Assembly (NCBI RefSeq): GCF_002082565.1
Contig: NZ_CP020562.1
Coordinates: forward strand, 62,001-126,000
Direction of reading: 5' to 3'
DNA from: Halomonas sp. GT
GTDB taxonomy: Bacteria; Pseudomonadota; Gammaproteobacteria; Pseudomonadales; Halomonadaceae
Length of the DNA stretch: 64,000 bases
The translations under genes and the position numbers were made by a program. Positions 24,527-33,911 of this stretch are shown here, one piece after another. Below the pieces are notes generated by a model that did not search any database, was not told the origin of the DNA, and saw only the letters and a list, made by a program, of their open reading frames with translations. How positions within the stretch are numbered: position 1 is the stretch's first letter; every line of letters begins with the position of its first letter.

Positions 24527-24534
24527 AAAAGTTA

Positions 24535-24653
24535 CGCCTGACGACCATAGCACGCGTGAACCACCTGATCCCATGCCGAACTCAGAAGTGAAACCGCTTA
24601 GCGCCGATGGTAGTGTGGGGTCTCCCCATGCGAGAGTAGGTCATCGTCAGGCA
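24535..24653 (+). rRNA. rrf: 5S ribosomal RNA
   Basis: About 119 bases, with the conserved core CCCATGCCGAACTCAGAAGT and GGTAGTGTGGGGTCTCCCC. The ends GCCTGACGA and TCGTCAGGC pair to close helix I. Exact termini are estimated from this pairing. Confidence 0.96.
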
Positions 24654-24663
24654 CTTATACCGC

Positions 24664-24693
24664 AAAAAACCCAGCCCATCGGCTGGGTTTTTT
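24664..24693 (+). terminator. Rho-independent terminator of the rRNA operon
   Basis: CCCAGCC (24670-24676), loop CATC, GGCTGGG (24681-24687), flanked by six A and six T, so the stem can extend to 13 bp. Confidence 0.95.
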
Positions 24694-24764
24694 GTTTGTG
24701 CGGAAGAAAAAAGCACCCTCTGGCCCCTATCACAAAGCGGTCACTTCCCGAAGCGTACACCGCA

Positions 24765-24838
24765 CGTCATCCCCGAGCCACCGCACCGTCATTCCCGAGT
24801 CACCACACCGTCATTCCCGAGTGGGGTTATCGGGAATC
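24765..24838. repeat. 22-bp tandem repeat ending in a hairpin
   Basis: CGTCATYCCCGAG starts at 24765, 24787 and 24809, exactly 22 bases apart. Two units are full length (CGTCATYCCCGAGYCACCRCAC) and the third runs into a hairpin, ATTCCCGA (24813-24820) with TCGGGAAT (24830-24837). It resembles the CGTCATTCCCG family of short palindromic elements common between proteobacterial genes. Confidence 0.8.
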
Positions 24839-24930
24839 CACCTTGACCTTGGACAGCAGAAGCCCGAAACCACAGTTCAACTATTGGGGGGCAGTTCACT
24901 TACGCCGTGGGGATTTTTTTTGCCTAACAT

Positions 24931-25686
24931 TTACCATTCGATAGGCTTGCTAGCCCAATCCCAGAAGCTGCCGGTATCTTCGGGAGTGCGTTGAGACATT
25001 ACTTTCAATAATTGTTCAGCGACGAAATCAGGTGTAAATAGCTTTTCGCTGGGTACACGAGCCTGGAAAGGTTGCGACAGCGATGTATCTGTGGTGCCTG
25101 GGTGCAGGCACAACACAATAGACTGCTTGTTCAGTCGTTTGAGTTCGATGGAGATGGTCTTCATTAACATGTTGTGCGCTGCTTTACTGGCACGGTAGCT
25201 GTACCAGCCGCCATGCCCATTATCGCCAATAGATCCAACGCGTGCCGACAAGCTGGCGATAATAGACGGGTGTTTGCCTTGCAGCGATGATTTAAGTGCG
25301 GCTATGAGTAGAGCGGGTGTGGTCGCATTAACATGCATAACATGGGCGAATGACGCTTCATCTAACTGTTCTAAGCGTTTTTCAGGTTGCACATTACGCG
25401 CCTCATCATGCAGCGTACCAACGGCATTGAACAACAGGTGTATCGGGCGACCGTTTAACTGTTGGCAAAGAGCCTCACGCCCTGATTTTGTGGTGATATC
25501 GACGTTCGCCACCTCAACGGATGCGTCCTGAAAAGATGGGTCTTGAGAAACAAGAGGTGAACGGCTTACGGCAACGACATTACCCACATGGGTATCGGCA
25601 AGCAGCCTCTTAATAATAGCGTTACCTATGCCGCCATTGGCACCGATGACAACAGCGGTAAAGTTTTCTGGAAGGTGGGAAAGCAT
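24931..25686 (-). CDS. Short-chain dehydrogenase/reductase
   Basis: NAD(P)-dependent oxidoreductase of the SDR family, 251 residues from the chosen start. The cofactor motif is IGANGGIGNAI (GxxxGxG), then NAVGTL, and the active-site set is Ser in IASLSARVGSIG with YRASKAA (YxxxK). It resembles the CsgA/C-factor subgroup by length and by the LFNAVGTLHDE segment. Substrate unknown. I chose the ATG at 25686 because GGAG lies eight bases upstream; a TTG nine codons earlier also keeps the frame. It lies between the rRNA operon and the flagellar genes and is probably unrelated to either. Confidence 0.85.
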   Translation of the reverse strand: MLSHLPENFTAVVIGANGGIGNAIIKRLLADTHVGNVVAVSRSPLVSQDPSFQDASVEVANVDITTKSGREALCQQLNGRPIHLLFNAVGTLHDEARNVQPEKRLEQLDEASFAHVMHVNATTPALLIAALKSSLQGKHPSIIASLSARVGSIGDNGHGGWYSYRASKAAHNMLMKTISIELKRLNKQSIVLCLHPGTTDTSLSQPFQARVPSEKLFTPDFVAEQLLKVMSQRTPEDTGSFWDWASKPIEW

Positions 25687-25765
25687 TCTTTCGGCTCCAA
25701 TTGTGAATATCAATGTTCACATTGAAGCTTCTTGTACAGGTTTTGTCTATGAATGTGCGGAAATA

Positions 25766-26215
25766 CTAGGCAGATGCGTTAAAGCGACCTGGTTGGGCAT
25801 TATTGCGCCCATTTGGCTTGTAGAGCGTTTTTTCAGCAATTTGGCGAATGTAATCCAGCATTTCCTGATTATGCTTCATTCTAAGCGATAGCATTTGCCC
25901 GGTTAATGCATTCATGCGTGATACACGTTCGCTTTTTTCGAGCAAGTTTTCCCAGGTAATCAAACAGTCTGCATCGTTAGCTGCTTGTTTGGCGCCAAGC
26001 GCACCCTCTGTATAGCCAAGCTTTGTCTGCACGTTTCGGCGCAATTGCTCAATGCGTTCTAGCTCAACTAGCAGCGCCTGTTTTTTCAGGGCTATAGCAG
26101 AGAGAGTGTCGCCGTCAATGCTGCCTTTAGTAAGCTGTGCTTGTTCATCTGAGAGCAGCAGTACTAATTCATCAAGGCGTTGCAGTTGATCTGAGAGCAG
26201 TCGTGAAAGACCCAT
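25766..26215 (-). CDS. flgN: Flagellar export chaperone FlgN
   Basis: Cytoplasmic helical chaperone of 149 residues for the hook-filament junction proteins FlgK and FlgL. It is predicted to be almost all helix, with leucine-rich heptads in the first 60 residues (LSDQLQRLDELVLLLSDEQAQL) as in FlgN. It lies 10 bases after flgM in the same direction, as in E. coli, and its clients flgK and flgL are in the divergent cluster of this window. Confidence 0.88.
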   Translation of the reverse strand: MGLSRLLSDQLQRLDELVLLLSDEQAQLTKGSIDGDTLSAIALKKQALLVELERIEQLRRNVQTKLGYTEGALGAKQAANDADCLITWENLLEKSERVSRMNALTGQMLSLRMKHNQEMLDYIRQIAEKTLYKPNGRNNAQPGRFNASA

Positions 26216-26225
26216 AATCGTTCGC

Positions 26226-26492
26226 TTATAAATCTTTTAAATTAGCAATTAAGCCGTCAGCAATGCGATCCGCACGAATCTCTAGCTTCCCTTCACGAAT
26301 AGCTTCGCGAATTTCCTCAACTTTTGCCGTATCGATATCGTGTGAGCTATCCGTATGCGTTTGGCTAAGTTGCGTTGCTGAGCGTGTCGCGCTGTCTGCT
26401 TCGGCTGGCTTATTGCCGCCTATTTTCTGTGCTTCATCACGCTGCTGCGCCTGATTAGAACGTAGCAACGGATTAATATTATCGATTTTCAC
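26226..26492 (-). CDS. flgM: Anti-sigma-28 factor FlgM
   Basis: Small protein of 88 residues that binds the flagellar sigma factor FliA until the hook is finished, when it is exported. It starts MKIDNINPLLR and has the conserved C-terminal FliA-binding region VEEIREAIREGKLEIRADRIADGLI. The N-terminal half is polar and probably disordered, as in the family. A sigma-28 promoter sits 50 bases upstream between flgA and flgM, so FliA can also drive its own inhibitor. Confidence 0.93.
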   Translation of the reverse strand: MKIDNINPLLRSNQAQQRDEAQKIGGNKPAEADSATRSATQLSQTHTDSSHDIDTAKVEEIREAIREGKLEIRADRIADGLIANLKDL

Positions 26493-26541
26493 GTTGTTTG
26501 CCTCATCGTCAACGTTGGTGCGGCATGCGCTGTATTACCTA

Positions 26542-26568
26542 CTATCGGCCTGAGTAGTAAGGACTTTA
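26542..26568 (-). promoter_or_regulatory. Sigma-28 promoter for flgM-flgN
   Basis: On the minus strand TAAAGTCC-N11-GCCGATAG, against the FliA consensus TAAAGTTT-N11-GCCGATAA: 13 of 16 bases match with exact spacing. Confidence 0.85.
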
Positions 26569-26577
26569 GGCATTAGA

Positions 26578-27294
26578 TTAAAAATCTATCACCAATGTTC
26601 CTTGGCCAATGACGCGTGCGGTGACTAACTCCCGCGTATCAAAGCGCACACGAATACGCTCGCCTTGTGCACCATCAGACAAGGCCTCTCCTTCGCGTGA
26701 CACTCGGAAACCAGCGCCTTCTGCTATGACAGTGACGCGCTGCCCTCGTTTCACCACTTGAGGCGCTTGAAGATAGTGGGACTGGAAAGTACTGCCGCTT
26801 CGAATAGGACGCTGCGCGACCATACCGATAATATCGTCTTGGTCGGTAAGTGCTTGGGCGGCGAGATCCCCAAGATTGCCTTCTCGTGATGTCAGCATAT
26901 CACTCGTGATGAGCGTGCCCCTATCAATATCCTGCCCAGCCACGGCGTAACTACCAATGATATCAATTTGCGCTTGGATATACCGCACTTGACGACGGTT
27001 TTCGCCACAGCGCACGCCGACCGAAATGCGCCCGATAGGGGATTGATTGGCATTCGGGAAAAAGGGTTCGGGTGCAATGCACTCAGGTAAATGTGCAGAA
27101 GGAGGTGAGATATCAATCATCACTTCCTGCCCAAGCGATTGAGATTCTTGATAAAGGAACTGTTGAACGGTATCCATCAACAGTTGGTTATTCGCATGCG
27201 CGTGAAATGAAAAGCCAAGGCTGAGCAGTGATAGGCAAAGTATTTGCTTAAGAGTCGCCAGATAGGATCGCGTTGGGCGCAGCGGGTGTGGCAT
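26578..27294 (-). CDS. flgA: P-ring assembly chaperone FlgA
   Basis: Periplasmic chaperone of about 238 residues needed for P-ring assembly from FlgI. An N-terminal signal sequence (LKQILCLSLLSLGFSFHAHA) is followed by a FlgA/SAF domain with VAGQDIDRGTLITSDMLTSREG and the C-terminal VKRGQRVTVIAEGAGFRVSREGEAL segment. The ATG at 27294 is my choice; a TTG five codons earlier (27309) is possible and neither has a good ribosome binding site. It is divergent from flgB, as in enterics. Confidence 0.9.
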   Translation of the reverse strand: MPHPLRPTRSYLATLKQILCLSLLSLGFSFHAHANNQLLMDTVQQFLYQESQSLGQEVMIDISPPSAHLPECIAPEPFFPNANQSPIGRISVGVRCGENRRQVRYIQAQIDIIGSYAVAGQDIDRGTLITSDMLTSREGNLGDLAAQALTDQDDIIGMVAQRPIRSGSTFQSHYLQAPQVVKRGQRVTVIAEGAGFRVSREGEALSDGAQGERIRVRFDTRELVTARVIGQGTLVIDF

Positions 27295-27488
27295 GGGAGA
27301 GTCGCTCAATCGAAGGGAAGCAGATGATAATCATCAACCGTGCAGTGTAGTGCAAAAGTACCCTGTGCATCATATGAAATGCTGGTGTAAACGGCAGCTG
27401 TTCCATGCTTTAGGCTGACGAAGCGAAGCCTATTATTCATCATCAATAATATCCGTTTTAATTTGCCTCTCAGCGAACGAGGATTGGC
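27295..27488. promoter_or_regulatory. Divergent flgA/flgB promoter region
   Basis: Gap between divergent early flagellar genes, where FlhDC-dependent promoters are expected. On the plus strand TAATATCCGT (27447-27456) contains a plausible -10 TAATAT about 40 bases before flgB, and the same 10-mer occurs between fliF and fliE. No sigma-28 site was seen. Confidence 0.45.
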
Positions 27489-27920
27489 ATGATTGATCAG
27501 CTTGAATCTGCCTTTAATTATCACCAGCAGGCACTGGGCTTGCGTCAAGCGCGTCACGACGTGCTGGCAGCCAATATTGCCAATGCCGATACGCCTAACT
27601 ATAAAGCGCGCGATCTCGACTTTGCCAGTGAGTTAAAGAAGGCTGTTGCGGGCAGTCAGCCACAGCAGCAGCAAAATGGCGCACTGACGCTCGCACGAAC
27701 TTCAGAGCGTCATCTGCAAGGTGAAGGCCCTGCATGGCGGGGTGTAGGCAGTGCAGAGCTGCTTTATCGCATCCCCGATCAGCCCAGCTTGGATGGCAAC
27801 ACGGTCGATATGGATCGTGAGCGGACACAGTTTGCAGACAATGCTGTTCGTTACCAAGCCGCACTAACCATCATGAATCGCCGAATTCAGGGCCTGAAAA
27901 ACGCGATGCAGCCGGAATAA
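27489..27920 (+). CDS. flgB: Flagellar proximal rod protein FlgB
   Basis: Proximal rod subunit of 143 residues at the base of the flagellar axial structure. It has the rod-family N-terminal motif LAANIANADTPNYKARDLDF and the C-terminal helix ending in YQAALTIMNRRIQGLKNAM. There is no signal peptide because it is exported by the flagellar type III system. It is the first gene of the flgBCDEFGHIJ run; GAGG precedes the ATG. Confidence 0.96.
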   Translation: MIDQLESAFNYHQQALGLRQARHDVLAANIANADTPNYKARDLDFASELKKAVAGSQPQQQQNGALTLARTSERHLQGEGPAWRGVGSAELLYRIPDQPSLDGNTVDMDRERTQFADNAVRYQAALTIMNRRIQGLKNAMQPE

Positions 27921-27944
27921 CCGAGCGGTAGGAGAAAGTAATCT

Positions 27945-28355
27945 ATGTCGATGTTTTCAGCCTTTGATATTGCTAGTTCTGCCATGAGCGCCCAGGCGCA
28001 GCGTATGAATGTTACCGCTAGCAATATGGCCAATGCCGACAGCATTGCAGGCCCTGATGGAGAGACCTATCGGGCCAAACAAGTGATGTTTGAAACCCAA
28101 GCGCACAATAATCGATATGGCGTCGGTGGTGTACGTGTCACTGAGGTAGTTGAAGACGACGCTCCGCTACGTCTGCAATACATGCCAAACCATCCTGCTG
28201 CGGATGAAGAAGGCTATGTCGCCAAGCCCAATGTTGAACCCGTGCATGAAATGGTCAACATGATCTCGGCGTCGCGTTCCTATCAAGCCAACGTAGAAGT
28301 GTTCAACACAACGAAGCAGATGATGGTGCAGACGCTATCACTGGGTGAGGGTTAA
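27945..28355 (+). CDS. flgC: Flagellar proximal rod protein FlgC
   Basis: Rod subunit of 136 residues. It has the N-terminal motif MNVTASNMANADS and the C-terminal NVEPVHEMVNMISASRSYQANVEVFNTTKQMM, the rod/hook heptad helix. It follows flgB by 24 bases with a good ribosome binding site (TAGGAG) and is followed two bases later by flgD. Confidence 0.97.
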   Translation: MSMFSAFDIASSAMSAQAQRMNVTASNMANADSIAGPDGETYRAKQVMFETQAHNNRYGVGGVRVTEVVEDDAPLRLQYMPNHPAADEEGYVAKPNVEPVHEMVNMISASRSYQANVEVFNTTKQMMVQTLSLGEG

Positions 28356-28357
28356 TT

Positions 28358-29053
28358 ATGAGTACAATCGACCCGGCAACACTTTCGGCAATTAATGGCG
28401 GCGGCAGTGCTTCCCAGTTAAAGCAGAGCGCGTCAGATGAGTTGCGTAGCAGTTTTCTAACGCTACTGATTACTCAGCTACAGAATCAAGATCCGCTGAA
28501 TCCGATGGAAAATGCGGAAATGACCTCCCAGATTGCACAAATTAATACGGTAAGTGGGATTGAAGAGCTGAACACCACTTTGCAAAGCATTACTAGCCAA
28601 ATGGATGCCAACCAAGCACTGCAAGCAAGTGGCTTGATTGGCCAAGGTGTGATGGTGCCTGGCAACAAGGTCATGCTAGAGCAGGATAGTGAAGGAAAAC
28701 CCTACACGACACCGTTTGGTATTGAGCTTGCTAAACCCGCCGACCAGCTTACCGCGGTGATTGTTGGCCAAGGTGGCGAAGTGATTAGACGCTATAACTT
28801 GGGTGCGGTAGAAGCTGGTGTGCAGTCTTTCCAGTGGGACGGTAAAAACGAACAGGGCGAAGCCGCTGCCAGTGGCCGTTATACGGTTCAGCTAGAGGCT
28901 CAAGATGCTGAGGGTGAAACACTAGACTCAACCGCATTGAATTATGCGGTTGTTAATAGTGTGACCCCTAACGATGGTAGTGGAAATATTCAGCTGGATT
29001 TAGGGGCTGTTTACGGACAGGTTCAGTTGAATCAGATCAAACAAATTCTTTGA
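28358..29053 (+). CDS. flgD: Hook cap (scaffold) protein FlgD
   Basis: Hook assembly cap of 231 residues, present only while the hook is built. The N-terminal conserved part includes FLTLLITQLQNQDPLNPMENAEMTSQIAQI, and the C-terminal part holds a FlgD tudor/Ig-like region (VIRRYNLGAVEAGVQSFQWDGKNEQGE). Length is the same as in E. coli (231). It starts two bases after flgC and ends 34 bases before the hook gene flgE. Confidence 0.96.
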   Translation: MSTIDPATLSAINGGGSASQLKQSASDELRSSFLTLLITQLQNQDPLNPMENAEMTSQIAQINTVSGIEELNTTLQSITSQMDANQALQASGLIGQGVMVPGNKVMLEQDSEGKPYTTPFGIELAKPADQLTAVIVGQGGEVIRRYNLGAVEAGVQSFQWDGKNEQGEAAASGRYTVQLEAQDAEGETLDSTALNYAVVNSVTPNDGSGNIQLDLGAVYGQVQLNQIKQIL

Positions 29054-29087
29054 TTTAGACGCCTAAATCACTCTCTAGGAGAATGTA

Positions 29088-30374
29088 ATGAGCTTTTCTC
29101 AAGCTTTAAGTGGTTTAAATGCACAGTCTGAAAACTTAAAAATTCTAGGCAACAATATTGCCAACTCACAAACTGTGGGGTTTAAAAGTTCGGGTGCTAT
29201 TTTTGCTGATGTTTTTGCTGGAGCAAACAGCCAAGTAGGCCTTGGTGTTAAAGTAGCTAATGTTCGTCAAGATTTTACTGCTGGTGATTTAGAGTCTACT
29301 GGACGTACGTTGGACCTTGCTGTGGCGGGCGAAGGCTTCTACCGCGTTGAGCAGTCAAGTGGAGAAGCCGCCTACACACGTAACGGCCAGTTTAGTCAAG
29401 ATAATGAAGGTTTCCTGGTTAACTCTTCAGGCCAACGTCTCACAGGCTATGGGCTTTCTGATATCAATGATCCGTTTTCAGAAGTCATTGCTGGCGGCGC
29501 GCCTCAAGCATTGCGTATTCCCGCAGATGATATTCCTGCCCAAGAAACTGGGCGTACCACGGCTACTTATAATTTAGACGCCAGTGTTGTTGCTAACGAA
29601 AATCTACAAACGGCAGTGCTTTATGATCAGTTTGGTACTACTGATCCTGCCAATGAAGTAGAAGTGGAATATCACTTCTCTAATAGTTTTACGGTTTACG
29701 ACTCTCTGGGTAATGCTCGAAATGTCTCTACGTATTATACCAAAACCGGGGATAACACCTGGAATGTTCAAGTCGCTAGGGATGGTGTTAAATTAGATAA
29801 TAGCAATGACTTTGAATTAACGTTTGACGCTAATGGCAATCTTGAAAGAGATGCCAATAACAATATTATTGGTGTTGATGGCGGTGAGGAAGTCAACTTT
29901 ACTTTCCCCGCCGGCGATCTGGGCGGAGCTGAAGAGTTAGATTTTACTTTCAATTTAGTGGGTACTACTCAGTTTAACAACACATCGATCCAGAATACGT
30001 TGACGCAAGATGGTTACTCTTCAGGTAGCTTGGCGGGCTTAGAAATTACTCGCGATGGCAGAGTTATCCGTATCTTTACGAACGAACAGCGTCGTGATGC
30101 TGGCCAAGTAGTGTTGGCCAACTTTGCAAACGAAGAAGGTCTTCAGCCGATTGGTGATAATGCCTGGCGTGAAACCAATGCCTCTGGCGTTGGCATCATT
30201 GGAACAGCGGGCACTGGCGTTTTCGGCACTATTGAGTCGGGCGTGCTTGAAAACTCTAACGTTGATCTGGCGAAGCAACTGGTTGACACGATTGTTTCCC
30301 AGAGAGCCTACCAAGCGAACTCAACGTCTATCAGCACCCAGGACGAGCTCCTGCAGACCATTATTAACCTGTAG
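29088..30374 (+). CDS. flgE: Flagellar hook protein FlgE
   Basis: Hook subunit of 428 residues. It has the N-terminal ALSGLNAQSENLKILGNNIANSQTVGFKSS and the C-terminal helix NSNVDLAKQLVDTIVSQRAYQANSTSISTQDELLQTIINL, typical of hook proteins, with a variable asparagine- and aspartate-rich centre (residues 150-330) exposed on the hook surface. AGGAG precedes the ATG. The gene is slightly more A/T-rich than its neighbours in the first third. Confidence 0.97.
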   Translation: MSFSQALSGLNAQSENLKILGNNIANSQTVGFKSSGAIFADVFAGANSQVGLGVKVANVRQDFTAGDLESTGRTLDLAVAGEGFYRVEQSSGEAAYTRNGQFSQDNEGFLVNSSGQRLTGYGLSDINDPFSEVIAGGAPQALRIPADDIPAQETGRTTATYNLDASVVANENLQTAVLYDQFGTTDPANEVEVEYHFSNSFTVYDSLGNARNVSTYYTKTGDNTWNVQVARDGVKLDNSNDFELTFDANGNLERDANNNIIGVDGGEEVNFTFPAGDLGGAEELDFTFNLVGTTQFNNTSIQNTLTQDGYSSGSLAGLEITRDGRVIRIFTNEQRRDAGQVVLANFANEEGLQPIGDNAWRETNASGVGIIGTAGTGVFGTIESGVLENSNVDLAKQLVDTIVSQRAYQANSTSISTQDELLQTIINL

Positions 30375-30416
30375 TCACTCGTGATAATGGCGTGATGCTG
30401 CGCTAAGGAGTCAGTT

Positions 30417-31175
30417 GTGGATCGTATGCTATACACCGCCATGAGCGGCGCCAAACACACAATGGACCAGCAGGCAGTGGTTAGCAATAACCTGTCGAAT
30501 GTGTCTACCGCAGGCTTTCGCGCTCAGTTGCAAGCTGCGCGTTCAGTCCCGGTAGAGGGCGCTGGGCTACTCGACACGCGGGTATCGGCGGTAACGACCA
30601 CCCCAGGCACCGATTTTTCGCAGGGCCCTATTGAACGCACGGGTCGAACCCTCGATATCGCGATGCAGGATGATGCCTGGATGGCGGTGCTAGGAGAGGA
30701 CGGCACTGAGGCGTACACCCGCCGGGGTGACCTGCAGTTGGATAGTGATGGCGTACTGCTTAGTGTTGGGCGCCCGGTAATGGGGGAAGGTGGCCCCATT
30801 GCCTTGCCCCAAGGTGCGCAAGTATCCATTGGTGCGGATGGCACCATCAGCGCTATTCCCCAGGGTGAGGGGCCTGCGGCACTGGTTGATGTCGGCCGCA
30901 TCAAGCTAGTCACGCCCGATGAACAGGCGTTGACGCGCGGTGAAGATGGCCTGTTTCGCGGGCCTGTGAATGATGAAGGCGTCGCCGCCGTGCTTCCCGG
31001 TGATGAAGATGCCCGAATTGTCAGTGGTGCACTAGAGGGCAGTAACGTCAGTGCCGTAGATGCCATGGTGTCTATGATTGATGTTGCCCGCCGTTACGAC
31101 ATGCAAATGAAAATGCTCAGCACGGCGGACGAGAATGCTCAGCGCGCTAACAGCATTTTATCTATTCAGGGCTGA
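30417..31175 (+). CDS. flgF: Flagellar proximal rod protein FlgF
   Basis: Rod subunit of 252 residues, paralogous to FlgG. It has MLYTAMSGAKHTMDQQAVVSNNLSNVSTAGFRAQ at the N-terminus and EGSNVSAVDAMVSMIDVARRYDMQMKML at the C-terminus. The start is a GTG with AAGGAG six bases upstream, so the start choice is secure. It is followed 30 bases later by flgG. Confidence 0.96.
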   Translation: MDRMLYTAMSGAKHTMDQQAVVSNNLSNVSTAGFRAQLQAARSVPVEGAGLLDTRVSAVTTTPGTDFSQGPIERTGRTLDIAMQDDAWMAVLGEDGTEAYTRRGDLQLDSDGVLLSVGRPVMGEGGPIALPQGAQVSIGADGTISAIPQGEGPAALVDVGRIKLVTPDEQALTRGEDGLFRGPVNDEGVAAVLPGDEDARIVSGALEGSNVSAVDAMVSMIDVARRYDMQMKMLSTADENAQRANSILSIQG

Positions 31176-31205
31176 TAGCAGCCACTCAGCCAAGGGAACA
31201 CGCTT

Positions 31206-31988
31206 ATGATTAAGTCCTTGTGGACGGCCAAGACGGGACTGGAGTCTCAGCAAACCAAACTAGATGTTATTTCCAATAACCTAGCGAACGTGAGCACAAA
31301 CGGGTTTAAACGTTCCCGTCCTGTGTTTGAAGATCTGCTCTATCAAAATATGCGCCAGCCCGGAGCGCAAAATAATATTCAGGATCGCCTGCCTTCTGGC
31401 ATGCAAATAGGTACCGGTGTGCGTGCGGTGGCGACTGAACGCCTGCATACCCAAGGCGGTCTTGAAGAAACCAGTAACTCCCGCGATCTGGCGATCAGTG
31501 GAGAAGGCTTTTTCCAAGTGTTATTGCCTGATGGCACCGTTGGCTACACCCGCGACGGCAGCTTTCAGCTCAATGAAAACGGCCAAATGGTGACTGCCAA
31601 TGGTTACCCATTAGAGCCTGCCATTTTTGTTCCTGCTAACGCGTTGTCGGTCACGATTGGTGAAGATGGTACGGTCAGCGTACGCCAACCTGGTATCGCT
31701 CAAGATGCCGATATTGGCCAGATCAATGTGGCATCGTTTATTAATCCAGCAGGCCTGGAGAGCGTTGGCGGTAACTTGTACTTGGAAACCGGTGCCTCGG
31801 GCGCGCCCAACCAAAATGTCCCCGGTAATAACGGTGCTGGCAGGTTATTCCAAGGCTATGTAGAAACCTCAAACGTGAATGTGGTTGAGGAGATGGTCAA
31901 TATGATTCAAACCCAACGCGCCTACGAAATTAATAGTAAGGCGGTATCGACCAGCGACGAAATGTTAGCGCGCTTGAGTCAGCTCTAA
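31206..31988 (+). CDS. flgG: Flagellar distal rod protein FlgG
   Basis: Distal rod subunit of 260 residues, exactly the E. coli length. It opens [36 protein letters not shown] and closes with [41 protein letters not shown]. It carries the rod-specific short region before [15 protein letters not shown] that keeps the rod straight. It is 51 bases ahead of flgH. Confidence 0.98.
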   Translation: MIKSLWTAKTGLESQQTKLDVISNNLANVSTNGFKRSRPVFEDLLYQNMRQPGAQNNIQDRLPSGMQIGTGVRAVATERLHTQGGLEETSNSRDLAISGEGFFQVLLPDGTVGYTRDGSFQLNENGQMVTANGYPLEPAIFVPANALSVTIGEDGTVSVRQPGIAQDADIGQINVASFINPAGLESVGGNLYLETGASGAPNQNVPGNNGAGRLFQGYVETSNVNVVEEMVNMIQTQRAYEINSKAVSTSDEMLARLSQL

Positions 31989-32039
31989 CGTTATTGATGA
32001 ATAGGGCTTACTAAATCGGGCTTACTAACAGGTCGCATT

Positions 32040-32729
32040 ATGTTGGATTTACACGCTGCTTCACGTCGTTTTTTGTTAGTTGGCCTTGCGCTGTTTATTT
32101 TATTTGTGGCTGGTTGCGCGCAAATTCCGCGAGCCTCGGTGGTGGGTGAGCAAGAGCAAATTACGATTGTGGATCGACCGCCGCCAATCGCCAATGGCTC
32201 TATTTATCAAGCGCGCCGCGGTTATCAGCCGCTATTTGAAGATCGCCGCCCGCGATCCATTGGCGATATTTTGACCATTGTGCTCGATGAAGAGGTGAGT
32301 GCTAGCAAAAATGCCCGATCCAATGCAGATCGTTCGGGTAATGCCAGCTTAGAGCTTGCGCAACTGCCCGATGTGCTGGACACGTTGGCCGAGTATGGTT
32401 TCGATGTATCGGGGGCGAGTGACTTTGCGGGGGGCGGCGGGTCCCAGGCCAACAATACCTTCACGGGCACGATCACCGTGTCGGTATTGGAAGTGATGAA
32501 TAACGGTAACTTGCGGGTGCGCGGTGAAAAGCAGATCGCGATTAACCAGGGAACAGAATTCATTCGTTTCTCAGGGGTGGTTAACCCACGCACAATTACT
32601 GCGCAAAACACCGTGCCTTCGACCCAAGTGGCAGACGCAAGAATTGAGTATGTGGGTGATGGCTATATCAATGAGGCACAGCATATGGGCTGGCTGCAAC
32701 GCTTTTTCTTAAATGTATCGCCGTTTTAA
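32040..32729 (+). CDS. flgH: Flagellar L-ring lipoprotein FlgH
   Basis: Outer-membrane ring subunit of 229 residues. A lipoprotein signal peptide ends in the lipobox LFVAGC with the acylated cysteine at residue 26. The family motif [33 protein letters not shown] follows, and the C-terminus has [22 protein letters not shown]. Together with FlgI it forms the outer bushing around the rod. Confidence 0.97.
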   Translation: MLDLHAASRRFLLVGLALFILFVAGCAQIPRASVVGEQEQITIVDRPPPIANGSIYQARRGYQPLFEDRRPRSIGDILTIVLDEEVSASKNARSNADRSGNASLELAQLPDVLDTLAEYGFDVSGASDFAGGGGSQANNTFTGTITVSVLEVMNNGNLRVRGEKQIAINQGTEFIRFSGVVNPRTITAQNTVPSTQVADARIEYVGDGYINEAQHMGWLQRFFLNVSPF

Positions 32730-32762
32730 GTCAGTCACTCGGCCCGCTAACAGAGACCTATC

Positions 32763-33911
32763 ATGGCTATGCAGTTAAACCGTTATCGTAGTGTTAAGCA
32801 CTGGCTACGTTGTGTTGCTATGTTCACGGCACTCTTTGCCGTTAGTTGTTTGCTGGCGATGCCAGCCGCAGCGGAACGAGTGCGTGAACTATCAAGCTTT
32901 GCCGGGGTGCGCGATAACCAGTTGGTTGGCTATGGTTTGGTCGTGGGGCTGGATAGCACCGGTGACCAAACCACGCAGGCGCCGTTTACCAGCCAAAGCT
33001 TGACGAACATGCTCTCCCAGTTAGGCGTTACAGTGCCGCCAGGTACTAACTTACAGCTGCGCAACGTTGCTGCCGTCATGGTCACTGCTGACTTACCGCC
33101 GTTTTCACGCCCAGGTCAGCGCTTAGATATCGTTGTGTCTTCGATTGCCAACGCCCGCAGCTTACGTGGTGGAACGCTATTAATGACGCCGCTGAAAGGT
33201 GCCGATGGTGATACCTATGCCATCGCTCAGGGCAACATGCTGGTGGGTGGCGCAGGCGCTCAAGCAGGCGGTAGCAGTGTCCAGATCAATCAGCAAGCAT
33301 CCGGCCGCATTCCTAATGGGGCGTTGGTTGAGCGGGAAGTGCCGCTAAATCTTGGCGGTAACGGCGGACGATTAGAGTTACAGCTTAATGAGTCAGACTT
33401 TGGCACGGTACAGCGCATGGTAACGGCCATTAATAACGAATTTGGCCAGTCGGTAGCGTATGCGCGCAACGGGCGGGTGATCGCACTTGATGGCCCGATG
33501 GATGAAAACGCCCGGGTTAACTTTATGGCGCGTGTAGAAAATGTGCAGGTGACACCCATGGAGGCACCCGCGCGGGTCGTACTCAATGCACGGACGGGTT
33601 CCGTCGTCATGAATAGCGCTGTCACCCTACGCCAAGCAGCCGTTGCTCATGGCAACCTCTCTATCATGATTGATACCCAGTTTGGTGTTAGCCAGCCAGC
33701 TCCCTTTGGTGAGGGCGAAACGGTGGTTGTGCCCAATACGGATATTGAAATTGAACAGCAGGAAGCATTTCTACAAATCGTAGAAGGTGCCCAATTGAAT
33801 GAAGTGGTCAATGCACTCAATGCCTTGGGAGCCACACCGCAAGATTTAATGTCGATTCTTGAAGCGTTGAAGGCCTCCGGATCGCTTCGCGCAGAGCTTG
33901 AGGTTATTTAA
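32763..33911 (+). CDS. flgI: Flagellar P-ring protein FlgI
   Basis: Periplasmic P-ring subunit of 382 residues with a Sec signal peptide cleaved probably after PAAA near residue 37. The mature start ERVRELSSFAGVRDNQLVGYGLVVGLDSTGDQ is highly conserved, as are the C-terminal INPNTD-like VVVPNTDIEIEQQEA and ALNALGATPQDLMSILEALKASGSLRAELEVI. FlgA, encoded in this cluster, assists its assembly. The flgJ ATG follows its stop codon directly. Confidence 0.98.
   Translation: MAMQLNRYRSVKHWLRCVAMFTALFAVSCLLAMPAAAERVRELSSFAGVRDNQLVGYGLVVGLDSTGDQTTQAPFTSQSLTNMLSQLGVTVPPGTNLQLRNVAAVMVTADLPPFSRPGQRLDIVVSSIANARSLRGGTLLMTPLKGADGDTYAIAQGNMLVGGAGAQAGGSSVQINQQASGRIPNGALVEREVPLNLGGNGGRLELQLNESDFGTVQRMVTAINNEFGQSVAYARNGRVIALDGPMDENARVNFMARVENVQVTPMEAPARVVLNARTGSVVMNSAVTLRQAAVAHGNLSIMIDTQFGVSQPAPFGEGETVVVPNTDIEIEQQEAFLQIVEGAQLNEVVNALNALGATPQDLMSILEALKASGSLRAELEVI

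Noticed and set aside
27306..27557. Minus-strand open frame of 83 codons across the flgA-flgB gap
   Set aside because: It overlaps the start of flgB, has no family likeness and covers the expected divergent promoter.
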